From: Epiperipatus broadwayi
Lineage: Eukaryota; Onychophora; Udeonychophora; Euonychophora; Peripatidae
NCBI GenBank assembly: GCA_028023455.1
Contig: JAQFVV010000112.1
Coordinates: 1-64,000, forward strand
Direction of reading: 5' to 3'
DNA: 64,000 nucleotides
Shown here piece by piece: positions 1 through 11,219 of this stretch. Every line of letters starts with the position of its first letter. The first letter of the stretch is position 1. The notes below the pieces were generated by a model. The model had not been told where the DNA came from, ran no database searches, and saw nothing but the letters and a program-made list of their open reading frames with translations. Both the position numbers and the translations under genes were made by a program.

Positions 1-536
1 AAGTAGGTATGTAGGATAAATTATTTGCCTACTACTTGGTCTGAATTCAAACATTGTGAAAGAAGTTGGGGCAGGTGTGAAGGTTGATTGTAAGCTACCT
101 CTTACAACTCCCCTCTTCTAAACAGTTATTATTTCAAACTAGATTTTAAATTTTAGCACTATAAGTACGTTAATAATGTATGATCATTCTGGGTTTGGTG
201 AAGGGTTGCTATATTAATTTTCCTTACTTTCTAACATTTTTTCTACTATAATTTAACAGCTGGTTTTGGAAAGTTCAAATAGTGTGCTGGATTTAGAGCT
301 TTCATGGTTTTATAATAGAGGCATAACCAAGAATGTGTCTCTGTTACAGACGGCACATGAAATTATTTATTTGCTAACCTTCTCCATGCTCCTTTGAGGC
401 TTATATAACTTTGAAGGACTAGCCAAATATTATAACAAGTTAGCCTCTAGGTATTCCCATTATTGCATCTAGCGTTACTTGGGAAATGCCCTCATCAAAC
501 TTATTATCCCTAACCCTGTACTATATATATATATAT
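1..536. other. Outer arm sequence, no gene recognised
   Basis: This stretch is present almost unchanged at 61,578-62,113 (the outermost 125 bases match without a difference). It has no long open frame, no recognisable repeat family and no obvious splice-site pattern. It abuts the (TA)n next to the terminal TGTACCGATCGG of LTR-A and so is the sequence flanking that element. Confidence 0.5.
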
Positions 537-2692
537 TGTACCGATCGGAATGAAAGTGAAGATCGAATCTAACCGCAAAAACAATATCTGCAACTACCAG
601 GGCGCCATCTAGGCATTTGAGCCTAGAAAAATTTATAAAGTAGGCAGATACGCGCTGTTAAGATTCCACTTTATTTAAATATTCCGATCGTTAGCCCAAG
701 TCACTAGCTCAGCGGAGATGCAGAGATAATAAAATATAAATTGTATATCTTAAATATAAGAGAATAAAAGCCACTGCCAGAAATTAACACATAAAAAGAT
801 TTATTTACGCACATATAAAATAATATTTAAAATTTGAGGAATAAATTTAACGTTTATAATTTTATATTGATCTTTAATTCTAAATTTAAGTAGATTTCAC
901 ATAATGAGTTTACTATTTATTTAGAGGGTCGAGTATGAATGGACTACATAGGTCTGCATTTGAAAGGAAAATATTCTTCCCTGATTTAACCTTAGGCAAC
1001 AAATTTCGCAATCAACTGGCGCCAATCCATCTGATACATTCATGTATTCAATGTAGCATGATACGACAACACAAAATACTATATTGTCAGGAATGTGCAT
1101 CTGAACAATAAGTAGAAATAGAGAAGATATTGACTCTCCACCAACAGGAATGTGACATCTGTTGGCAAGTAGATCAATAAACTAAAAACTCCATAGGAAT
1201 GGACTGCGGTCTTCTGCCGACTTACAAACCCATCCATAGGCAAACAGAGGGTGTGTGGCGTATATCTATAATCCTGCCCGTAGCGGACCTCATACTACAT
1301 CTACTAATTACACAAATATATCCAATCCATTGAACCAATTCAACTACGAAATGAATAACCTAAGATTACCCTCCCTTAATACAACTTTACAAAACTATAT
1401 AGCCATTCACGCCCGACTTAATTTTAACATTTATATACGTTCGCACAAATGAGTTTAACAATGTTGGGTATAGATCGATTACATAGATTCCACGGTCAAA
1501 AACATTTCAAAATAAACATAAACGATCAAAATACAAAATTATTGATACCGACAATCGCAGAGGGAAACTTATAAGTAACCCAATAGTATTCACCATAAGA
1601 TACTTGCGTTGTCACCAATAACTTAAAAGACATCCGAATAAATACATTTTAGATACTCACCGTAAGGTATCATTATTTATCGAATGTCTATATATTTTGA
1701 TCAAATATGAAAACCAAAATATAATTAACCGCAAACGAATCCATGCAAGCGTCTATAAACAACTTTAAATTTAATACATTTTAGTTAAAATATAATACAC
1801 ACAAAAAAAATGAACTGGAAATGATTGCTTAAACATCTACATAAAAAAAATATCAATAATTGAATTTGCATTCTTTAAGTCAGATAAGAGTTCTTATTTT
1901 CAGTTATTAATTACTTGCAATTTTAGGAAAGTTATTAGATAGATACAATAGTTCATACTTTACGGATTTAATAGATTGAGAAGTCCATCTTCGTGATCAC
2001 TTTAGTAGATTTTGTCCTTCTTTGAAATGAAACTGCGACTTGCCATGCATTTGGTCAGGAACTGTCATCCAGAGGCCTCAGCTGGTTGTCCGGAAAATTA
2101 AATTTATTGCAGACTTCCACATCGTGAAAATCTGCAATATAGCTAGTTATAACGATCTATTCATAGTCAGCTCTAAGATAACAATTATAATAATCATTTT
2201 GCTTTTATATTTTTCTTAGCCTCTTATCATTTGATCATAGGATTCAATCGGCAATACGTCACTAATCCTCTGGTGTTTCAGTTACGGTCCGTGCTGAATT
2301 TCTGGTGTTTGCATTGGTCATTTAATTTCTTTGTACTCTCTTATCTAACTTTTCATCTGACTTTTTAATTAAACAGCTTTTAGATAATTAATAAACAATC
2401 ATTTCCATTTATAGATTACAGGAATTAATTAATACCTGTTTTTATTTTAACTTACGTTATTTTTTTATTAAAATATTTTTATATTTCAATCTTGTATCTT
2501 TTTATTAAAAAAAATACGTTCAAATACTTTTTTTTTGTTTATGAAAAAAATATTTTTAAAGTTTAGCATCTGTGCGAATGTATATACGTTTAACAAACGT
2601 TTTAATTTTAGCGTTTAGTTTTTTACTTTTATTTGCGAACTTTTAAGTTTTTATTTTAAATTAATGTAACGACATATTTATATATCGTTACA
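537..2692 (-). mobile_element. LTR-A, long Ty3/gypsy-type LTR (left copy)
   Basis: Read on the minus strand it opens with TGTAACGA and closes with CGGTACA, the TG...CA form expected of an LTR. It is bordered on both sides by short (TA)n. Its start is a near-perfect stem-loop (TGTAACGA... pairing with ...TCGTTACA). It lies about 140 bases after the stop of an integrase C-terminal remnant in the same orientation, which is where a 3' LTR belongs. At about 2.16 kb it is unusually long. No second LTR in the same orientation is seen, so it is a solo or one-ended LTR. Short open frames inside (for example 1,255-1,452) show no domain and are not called genes. Confidence 0.65.
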
Positions 2693-2833
2693 ATATATAT
2701 ATATATATGATTTAGACATATATCCATTTTCTTTTATTATACATCGCACTTGCTATTTCTACAAAGTTTACCCTTTTTTTACTTATGTATCTCAGCTATG
2801 TTAAAAATTTCCTGATATTATCCTGAATTGTTA

Positions 2834-3166
2834 CTAACATCCATAGATCTCTCCTCCTTGGTTTACCCAAAATGCATTGGGACCTGATTGCTTAACAATG
2901 GTATATGGTCCCTCATACATATTACTAAATATACAATATTTATCTTCCTGTGGTTTACTAGGATGTGGAGTTTTTATTAGCACTCTGTCTCCAATTCTGA
3001 ATTAATATTTAGACCCTCTTACATTCTGATTTCTATGATTTGACTTCATAGTAAATTGCTCTCAAGCTTGTAATATAACTTAATATTTATCTATTCTAAT
3101 TCTCATGGCTACATGTTTATATTTATTGTAACCATAACTATTTGAAAACCCTCTCTAAGGAATGTT
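2834..3166 (-). pseudogene. Ty3/gypsy integrase C-terminus remnant (left)
   Basis: Minus-strand translation of 3,001-2,834 gives about 55 residues beginning FRIGDRVLIKTP, with NMYEGPYTIVKQSGPNAFWV in the middle and a stop after EIYGC. GDRVLIKTP followed by GPYTIV...FWV is the GPY/F module at the C-terminus of Ty3/gypsy and related integrases, which contacts chromatin or target DNA during insertion. Upstream, the same frame continues to about 3,166 but is broken by in-frame stops, so this is dead coding sequence. The integrase core (DDE) is not recognisable. Its position just before LTR-A, in the same orientation, supports pol-to-LTR order. Near-identical copy at 58,943-59,275. Confidence 0.8.
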
Positions 3167-3710
3167 AAATAAATTTATTACTTAATCTCAGACTTCTGTT
3201 AACTTAAAACTTATGTTCATTTAAATGACAGAGTAGGTTATCATTCTACATTTAAAGGAATAATAATTAAAAAATTAACTAAGATTCAATACAACAAATG
3301 GATGTCTTCATTTATAACATATCTTTGGGCAGGTATTTTCTTTGTCAGTATCCGTATCGCTGTTAAATTTCTCTATGTACTTTACAAAATCTTAGTGGAT
3401 TCAATTTCTCTCCTTATTCCTTTTATGTGTTCCAATAGTCTGCAATCTTTGAAGGTCCTTCCCTAACATGTGCTTTTTCTTTTAAGCATCATTATTCACA
3501 TGTCTACTGTATCTGAATGGGTCTTCATAAGTTTTGCATAACTTATGAAACTGTGTATCCGTTCGCTTAATGGACCACAACATGATTATTTGCCTTTCCA
3601 TCTTGAGATTTTTTATACCCAGATCATCATCAGGATCATAAAAAAATTTAAACTTTCACAAAGCATGACTAAGATGATCAAAGATATAAGTTCTAATCAT
3701 GTAATCGAAT

Positions 3711-4166
3711 TTAATTTTTCAAGAAGATGTTTATCTTTTGAAAGGCTTCTTGAACTAACAATACTTCATTTTTGGTATCAACATCATGAATATAAGTTTT
3801 GAATTGATGGCTTGCCTTAAATTTCTGGCAGTGTTTATCCAACTCATTCTGAGTTTTTTGGTTGCATGGTTTATTCGTTTCCACACTTCTTGTAGATGGA
3901 ATCACTGTGTGAGCATTAGTGCCACCTTGATTTATCTTTGGTATCAACCTTTCTAAATTAAGCTTGAAGAAATAATCTTCAATGCCATTTTTGAAGAGCT
4001 GTACTGTCTGATCAGGGTAAAATTCAGCATCAAGTGAGACTTCCACAATGTAAGAATGTCTGGTACTTTGAGGGTATTCAAAAATAAAACCATGCAAATC
4101 ATTCCATAAGATATAGTCATGTGATGTTTGCTTATTTTTCTTTTTGTCTACATTAAATTGATATGA
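3711..4166 (-). pseudogene. Unidentified open frame without ATG (left)
   Basis: This is the mirror of 57,943-58,398, and the 128-codon core is identical between the arms. I do not recognise the protein. It lies in the same orientation as, and about 550 bases upstream of, the integrase remnant, so it may belong to the same LTR element. No retroviral motif (zinc knuckle, DTG, YXDD, DDE) is visible. The frame has no ATG, so it cannot be a free-standing gene as it stands. Confidence 0.4.
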
Positions 4167-5360
4167 TTACAGTGTAATCAAAAGTACTCGTGTATAATTA
4201 ATATTTATATATTATCTACATGTTATTATAATTTAAAATTCACATATATATTTATTGGCAATTTTGGTTTAGCGACAGGAATACCATTGAAGTTAATTTA
4301 TGAAAGTATAAAGCACACTTTCAAATTTTATGTCATAACTCGTGACCCAGATATGGCAGTACATTAAAAATTTTGGGGCGCCCGCAGCTAAACGATAGCT
4401 AGAAAACCAATTACTTTTCACTTGGTCACACTATATATTGAAGGTGTTTATTTATATGTACAAGTACAAAATGCTTAAGGTTAGAAAAAAGAAAGAAAGG
4501 AAGGAGTATAGGACGGCACAAAATATTTATATGTATAAGTAGAAAATGCTTAAGGTTAGAAGAAAGAAAGAAGTATAGGAAGGCACAGAAGTTGTTGGTA
4601 GATTTTTTTTCATTGCATCAAATAAATTCTAAAATTTAACGAAATTTAATGTGTGTGTGTGGGGGGGGGGTATCTTCATTTACACACAAAAATATTTGCA
4701 TGCATGAGGACATATGTATGCAGATGGAAGCTTAATATTCAAAATTTGAAACATTAACAATAAAAAAAAATATCTGTTTTAAAAAAATAAATTATTCTTG
4801 TTTGGTGAAATTTATTTATTGTTCATTTTAATTTAATAATTTTTTCTTATACGTATATATATAATACTAATACATTAAATTTAATAAGATGACAAAAGTA
4901 GTTTAATTATAAAAGATTGCAAAGAAATCTCACATAAATATTTTACAATAAGCCCGCGGTTTTATTGAATTGGATCGTCTGATTTGAGTTTGAATTAAAA
5001 AAAAAAAAAAGGATTAGAGGAACGTATTACTTTGATTTCATTAATTGCATTCTATTTTTTTGTTGTTGTTGTTATTGCCGTAATTATTGTTTTAAAATAA
5101 AAAGGAAAATATATACATTTGCAGCTAATTCGGGAGATAAATTTGAAGGATAGAGGAATAGAACAACGCCATAGAATCTTTCTCCCTTTCTTGGATAATA
5201 TGAAGCCGTAAAGTAATAATTATACTTACTCCACCATTTTAAATATAAGTCCTACAAACTAAACTTTCAGTAAGGATCAATAATTATATACCGATAGTGA
5301 CTAAATAAATTAAACGAGAGATTTTTTTTTGTTGTCTGCCGTAAAAGAAAGAAATTTCAA
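4167..5360. other. Near-identical outer arm, no gene seen
   Basis: Apart from the 75-bp duplication, this stretch has no reading frame or known repeat I can name. It matches 56,742-57,942 nearly perfectly. A small local difference is the TTGGGGCGCCCGCAGCTA at 4,371 versus a C-run at 57,723-57,733. The high identity stops at 5,360. Confidence 0.5.
4451..4588 (+). repeat. 75-bp tandem duplication plus GT/poly-G tract
   Basis: Two copies of a unit beginning TTTATATGTA..AAGTA..AAAATGC and containing AGGTTAGA-AAGAAAG-GTATAGGA-GGCACA start at 4,451 and 4,526 (period 75). They are mirrored at about 57,521-57,658. Just beyond, 4,651-4,670 is (GT)5 followed by ten G; the mirror has a longer C run, an ordinary slippage difference. 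Confidence 0.7.
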
Positions 5361-5483
5361 TCCAAAAGGAAAGTAAACAGTTGATACTCCTTTATTTTTA
5401 TTTATAATTTCGTCTATAAGAAAGTTTTTTAAATTTCAGAGCTAATTTTATTTTTACTTTTTTCATGAATATATATATAAATA

Positions 5484-5740
5484 AGAGATTTATTTATGAT
5501 ATTAAAACAAGTTATTATTTTATACGTTCTTTTGATGTTTATTAGTATATAATTTCATTTTTATAGTTCTTAGTTGTTTAAATTTATACATTCTTGTACA
5601 CACAAAGAAACTGGAACATGATAAAGTAAATATAGTTAAATAGTTAATTTTTGGTATTGAATATTGAATGATAATGTGCAATGTTTCTAAATATATTTTA
5701 ATTCTATGATTTTATCCACGTTGTATAGAGATTCTTTATT
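5484..5740 (-). repeat. ~260-bp dispersed direct repeat, copy 2 (left)
   Basis: Contains ATAAGAGATTTATTTATGAT and GGTATTGAATATTGAATGAT, shared with 6,552-6,815 and with the mirror copies 56,366-56,630 and 55,249-55,500. This left copy is the most decayed of the four. It lies immediately inside the point where arm identity drops. Confidence 0.6.
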
Positions 5741-6551
5741 TATTTATTTAAAAATTATTTTTGTTCTGAGTTATAATTAGTATAATATTTTATTATTAAA
5801 ATAGTAAATTAAATCGTTGGGGAATACAAGATTTTTATGATACATTTTTTTGAATTTATGGTTATTATAATATTAATAATAATAAGAAAAAGAAAGATAT
5901 CTTGGAACTTGTATTTTATTAATATTTTAATACTTTGTGAATTATTGTAATAGTAAGCCAATTTTGAATTATAAGTTGAATATGAGCTTTATAATTAAGT
6001 GGTTTTATTACGATGCTAATATAATATGTGTAGCTTATTAACATCAAATGGAAATAATAAAGTGTAAAAATATATTTGTAATTTATATTAGTTATATGTT
6101 TTTGAAGTGTGATATAAATTTTTATTTACTATGTATATTATTGGAATTTATGGCTCTGTTTAAAAAGGAGTAACAAAAATAGAGAAAATATTGAATGATA
6201 TAATTAATAATTTGAATTAATGTATATATTATTAATGTGATATAGTATGTGTTCAAGATTTTGTTGATTGTTTTTATAATAATTTTAACATTAAAAGGGG
6301 GAAGTGCCAGTTTCATCAAGATATTTGTTGGGGGGGGGGTGTATAGTTAGTTCTAATACTAGGGTTGAGGAAGAAAAAAATGGTACTTATATAGTTCTAT
6401 TAGGTTTAATTTTTGATGGTGGAGGCAAACATAATCAGATAACATGTATAAGATGATAATTTATCTCTAAAGATGGTGGAGGTTTATATATGTTTCCTCA
6501 TATTTATACATGGGAAGGCTGCTTTTAAATATAAATGAGTTGAATATGCAT

Positions 6552-6815
6552 ATTTATAGCTTAAATAAGAGATTTATTTATATATTGTTTGAATTATTAC
6601 TGTATGCTCCTTGTGAAGTTGGCCATTAAAGGTGGGTCTTCATTGATATTCTATTTTTCAGTTCGCCAGTGGCTGGCAGATTTATATATTTTTGACAATA
6701 TTTTGTAAATGGTCATGATCAAGTTTGGTTAATAAATATTTTGGTATTGAATGATAAAGAAATAATGCTACCAGAGGTATAGTCACTTTAATTTCTGGAT
6801 ATAAATCCATGCTTT
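6552..6815 (-). repeat. ~260-bp dispersed direct repeat, copy 1 (left)
   Basis: Holds AATAAGAGATTTATTTAT, TGCTCCTTGTGA, ATGGTCATGAT and TTTTGGTATTGAATGATAAAG in the same order as the copies at 55,249-55,500, 56,366-56,630 and 5,484-5,740. The two copies in each arm are about 1.1 kb apart in direct orientation. I cannot assign them to a named element. Confidence 0.65.
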
Positions 6816-7310
6816 ATATATTAGAATTATAAGGGTAAGGGTTTTAACTTATTGTTAATTTAAATAATTAACAAGATGCTTAATATATCATATCAATTTA
6901 GTTTCATTATTTAACTTATAGTGTAATATAGAAGTTACCTATGTGTGTAATTACATAATAAAATTTATTTTATTGTAGGAAGTGGTGTGAAGTGATCAAA
7001 TTAATAAAAGCTTTTATGGATTTATCTATTTTTTTATTATTTTCATTAATGTTTCATTCCTTTCAAGGCTCTAGGAGAATGATGAACTCCTGACCTATGC
7101 TGTACAAAAGAATTTCTCAGTGTAATGATAATAACTAGTTTAACCTAATAATAATAAGCCCAAAATTAGAACATTTTCAATATTGAATGAATTAGATTGC
7201 AGGCTCTGGTGGTATCTTAGAGGTGGTTCATTTAAATTAATTGAGAAAAAGTGAAAAGAGTAATAATATGGATATGGTAAATGAATGCCTTATATTTAGA
7301 TTTGACTGTT

Positions 7311-7314
<4 letters not shown>

Positions 7315-7384
<70 letters not shown>
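7315..7384. repeat. (TA)n microsatellite
   Basis: About 35 TA units; the mirror-position partner is 54,707-54,774 with a very similar length. Confidence 0.95.
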
Positions 7385-7388
<4 letters not shown>

Positions 7389-7479
7389 AGGTTGCAATTA
7401 AATTATCATGTTTATGTATATGAAATTTAATTATAATTTCTTCTTGCCGGGGGGACCTCAACCCGAAACTAGACAAAAA

Positions 7480-7790
7480 AATGGCCTAAGTTATTTATTA
7501 GAAGGTAAAATTGGATAGTAAGATTCAACATCAGTTTTTATTAGAGATATTTAAACAGTTCGATTCAAATTGATTTCAAATTTAATATAAATTGTGTTGG
7601 CAATTTCATTTCCTTCTAAAATTTACACATAAAATGGTGTCATTGTGCAATTTAATCTTATCATTATATATGTAACATTAACAAATGCGTGAATATTTAT
7701 GTCCCGGGTAAATTAGAGTTTCGGATGTAATATAAATAGGCAAATGGTTTGGAGAATTTCACAATGAGTATAGTTCAAAATTTGTTATGT
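7480..7790 (-). repeat. ~350-bp repeat outside LTR-B (left, outer copy)
   Basis: Mirror of 54,270-54,625. It shares with 12,290-12,640 the block around ATCATTATATATGTAACATTAA and a run of sequence towards AATAACTTAGGCC. Both copies lie on either side of LTR-B in the same orientation, several kb apart, so they are not LTR-B target duplications. Confidence 0.5.
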
Positions 7791-8975
7791 TTTTGAAAAA
7801 GATGTGCAAATATGAAAGATTTAATTAGTAACAAATATTTATCAGGTTTATTTGTCAATTTGTTATATATATATATATATTGTAATGGGCACACATGCCA
7901 TTACATTATTTTTTTTAAAAAAAGAGTTAAAATATAAATGTCCGCAAATAAAAGTTATTAAATAAAAGTTAGAATTAAAAATTGAAAACTAAAAAGCTTG
8001 CAAAAACATATATATATAATCGCACAGATGGAAAATTATTAAAAGAAAACTTTATTAAAAAAAAAGAGTATTTTAAAACTCAATTTTAAGCAAAACCTTA
8101 AAGATTTAAAGATAAAGAATGTACAATAATTAAATTACTGTCTATTGTGTTAAAACTCAAAATGGAAATGATTGTTGGTTTTAATTAATCCAAAGTAAAT
8201 GAGCCCTTGGGGCAAATTTATAATTAAAGGTCAGATAAGAGATATATTAAAAAAAATTAAAAAAGATTGCGTTACCCGCTTGTGGAAAGTCAACCAACAC
8301 TCTGACCCTTATGAAAACCTCTGGAACAGGAAACCATGGTCAGTGAATCCGAAGGATTAGTATAAAAAGAAAAAAAATCAAATTAAGAACAGTTCCAGCT
8401 TGATTTTTTTGAGTAGGAGGGAGGGGGAGATGCATTTTTCACCCTTCTGCTATCTTCAAATGAAGAGACTGTTGAAAGATGAATTGCACCATTGCAGACC
8501 TTGAATCATGTAGGTACTGCAATAAAATAGTTCCAGGATCGAAACAGCTAAGGTTACCTCCGGATTGATAACTATGGCATGAACAGAAAGTATAAATAAT
8601 AAAAGACTTCACGGGAATTGGCACAAGGAACTGGGAGCTCTTTTAATGTAATGTATAAACTATAAATTATGAACTCTAATCATTATAAACTTTTACTAAA
8701 TGAACTTTGAATCATTTCTTAAATAATTAAGGCCTAACTAAGTTTAAATCATAAACTCTTATCTGACCAACATGGAAGGTTAAATCAGTTATTAATATTT
8801 ATTTTTATATATGTTTGCCAATTCAATTATTTCCATTTTCTTTATTAACATTTATTAACGAAATCAAAAAAAATGTATTAAATTTTAAGTTGGGTGTAGA
8901 TAGCTGCATAGATTCATTATGTTGATTATGTCTTAATATTTTCATATGTGAAAATATATATATATAGTTAAATAT

Positions 8976-9925
8976 GACACCTCATGCTGAGTGTCTAAGC
9001 ATATTTACTGATATATATTTTAAGTTGTTATCAATGCGGCACCTTATGGAGTGCCATTGGGTTTACTTTATTGTAAATTTCTCTCAGCAATTTTCAATTT
9101 AGTAACTTTATATTTAAATTTGTTTATGTTTATTCTAAAAGGGTTTGATTTCGGGCTATTTGTTCATGGTTGAGTCAATGCTGGTGGAGGGATATATGGG
9201 TGTTTATATCAATGTAATGTGATATGAATGCATGACCCAAAGGTGTAGTCGATGCATTACAATGGATGTGGACGTATTTCCCACACCATTGTTTTTTTTT
9301 TACTCTGGGTGTTAATAGTAAGATGGCCAGGACTGCAATTCAACATTTCAGAGAATTTTCAATATATTTCCCAAATGATTTCTTTCGCCAGACAGACGCT
9401 CATTCCTGTTCTGAGCGAGGATCATTTTTCTTTAAATAATACCATGCTGCAGATGCACTTTCCTGTCAGCATGGTTTTATGCTACCATCTTCATATTGCA
9501 TTGGTTGCATCCGTATATCAGGAAGCAGGCATTGGTTTGGCTATGAACTTTTAAGTCTGAGGTTGAACAATTGTTTTTGAAAAGTTTTTAACTGAGTAAT
9601 CTATGTAGCTTATCTATACTCAACATTATAAAACAAACTCCTCTATCAATTATCCATTTGGGTAGGCTTTATTTTCTAAAGCATAAAATAATATTTTAAC
9701 TGTAATCGTAAACCAGTCATTTCTATTAATTTATTTCTTCTAATTAAAGCTATAATTGTTAGTTAAAGTAAGTGATGTCATGTGTTATGTATATGTGTAT
9801 GTGCATACCTCCACCTTGGCGTCTACCGGTAAATATGATACCTTATGTTGAGTGCCTTAATGTATTTGCCTAAGCCTCCCCTATAAGTTAATTATTTGTG
9901 GATGTGACACTTCATGATGAGTGTC
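8976..9925 (+). other. Four related short hairpins inside LTR-B
   Basis: Four copies of a 20-base motif with a conserved loop and changing stems: GACAC-CTCATGCTGA-GTGTC (8,976-8,995), GGCAC-CTTATGGA-GTGCC (9,038-9,055, extended outward by CAATG/CATTG), GATAC-CTTATGTTGA-GTGCC (about 9,837-9,856) and GACACT-TCATGATG-AGTGTC (9,906-9,925). The right arm carries the same four near 53,081, 53,011, 52,138 and 52,071 on the minus strand. The paired stem changes are what an RNA or cruciform constraint would leave, though short stems can arise by chance. Confidence 0.5.
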
Positions 9926-10315
9926 TTAAGGAACTCAAGAAGAGTATAACCTTTTTTATATATTCGAGTTAATAATAATTGAACTAGAATAATTCATGGT
10001 GGATGGTTGTGATGCATATATATAATACATGTACTTGCTCATTTAGTTTTTAAAAATATTAAAGCTTAAATTTAAACTTGAGACGTAAACAGCTGTATGG
10101 ATTCGTAGGTTTTATGCACGAAATCTATGTAGCATATTCATGTCTATCGATAAGACTAAAAATGAATAAATAGAATCTCATTCTGCGTGAACTAAACTTA
10201 AATTTAAATACGATAAATGTACAAACTAAACTAAAGTAATAATGTTTATTCCTCCAATTCGATTTTATAATAATCAAATAAAAGTCATATATAAGTGACA
10301 TTACTTTTATAAACT

Positions 10316-10985
10316 TGTAGTTACAAAAATGCAATACAGAGAGTGTACTAATAGCTCAAACAATCTCTTAATTGATAAGTGTGATATGAGAAAATACTTA
10401 AAATCTCTATCCAGAACACTCTTATCTCCAGACCAACTGGTTTCGAGCTTATGGCTCATGTCAGTGGAGAGCTAGAATATTCGGACACTAGATCTAAAAT
10501 ATAAAGGCTTTTTAGCTATTGGTACACTCTCTGGTATTGCATTTTGTAAATACACGCTTATAAAGTAATGTCACATTATATATGCTGCTTTTTTGATTTT
10601 TATAATTTTACCTTTAAGGCTTTGGCTATGCTGAGGCTATTAAAATATGGTAGATCTGAATCTAGTTCAGTCCTATATAGCTATATAAGTTAGATAGCTG
10701 GATTTAAAAGACATTGTCATGTCCAAAAATTTCAGAGTGTTCTACTTTAAATATATATATGAAATAAGTGCTAGTTTTGAGTTCCATATACTAGATCTAG
10801 TGTCCAAATATTCTAGCTCTCTACTGAGCATGGTTATAAGCTTGAAAAACCAGTTGGTCTGGATATGAGAGTGTTCTGGATAGAGATTTTAAATGTTTTC
10901 TGGCCTACTGCACACCTCATTAATTAAGAGCCTGTTTGAGCTATTCGCACGCTTTCCGTATTGCAATTTTATATGTGATACGCTA
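10316..10985. repeat. Foldback repeat inside LTR-B (left)
   Basis: Arms 10,316-10,502 and 10,789-10,985 are inverted copies: ATCTCTATCCAGAACACTC and GAGCTAGAATATTCGGACACTAGATCT on one side against AGATCTAGTGTCCAAATATTCTAGCTC and GAGTGTTCTGGATAGAGAT on the other. A further partial inverted copy of the outer block (GCTATTGGTACACTCTCTGG) lies at 10,514-10,600. The centre contains CCTATATAGCTATATAAG, related to the 281-bp unit at 46,392. It is an inserted, non-coding foldback element that enlarges LTR-B relative to LTR-A. Confidence 0.65.
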
Positions 10986-11219
10986 ATAAATTTTTTTGCA
11001 TAGTTTTCTGGCAGTAGTTTATTAATTTTTTATTTTTTTATCTTTTCATTCTTGAATATGTATTATTACATTATTTAGATTATAAATCTCAGCTACTTCC
11101 TGAATTAGTGACATGGGCTAACAGTTTATTTGTCTACTATATAGATTTTCCAGGTTCGAATGTTCTGGTGGCCCCTTGTATGGCAGATATGCTAAGAAAT
11201 TAATATAATTCGACTGTTT

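Larger units (their letters stand above)
7881..11219 (+). mobile_element. LTR-B, ~3.3-kb solo LTR-like element (left)
   Basis: Begins TGTAATGGGCACACATGCCATTACA-type (stem TGTAATGG / CCATTACA, loop about nine bases) and ends ...CGACTGTTA in (TA)n; (TA)n also precedes it. Internal blocks match LTR-A in order: GCAAATAAAAGT, CGCACAGATGG, GGTCAGATAAGAG, CTGCAATAAAAT, the GACACC-type hairpins, ATTGGGTTTACTTTA, GGGCTAACAG-TTTGTCTACTATATAGATTTTCCAGG. It is longer than LTR-A mainly through a foldback insertion (10,316-10,985). No pol sequence adjoins, so it is probably a solo LTR. The open frame 9,252-9,554 is not preserved in the same frame in the partner. Confidence 0.6.

Noticed and set aside
1255-1452. 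65-codon open frame conserved in both arms (also 60,662-60,859)
   Set aside because: It starts with GTG, not ATG, lies inside LTR-A, and is conserved only because the outer arms are near-identical. The differences between arms change amino acids.
3545-3802. 85-codon plus-strand open frame (and 58,307-58,564 minus)
   Set aside because: It overlaps the end of the longer unidentified frame on the opposite strand and extends into stop-rich DNA; it looks like a shadow.
9252-9554. 100-codon open frame in LTR-B (and overlapping frames at 52,485-52,784)
   Set aside because: Different frames are open in the two arms and indels shift between them. No domain is visible and it lies inside an LTR-like repeat.
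10316-10985. Terminal inverted repeats of a DNA transposon spanning LTR-B
   Set aside because: The inverted blocks are internal to LTR-B, show no flanking target duplication and occur in several partial nested copies, better described as a foldback repeat.
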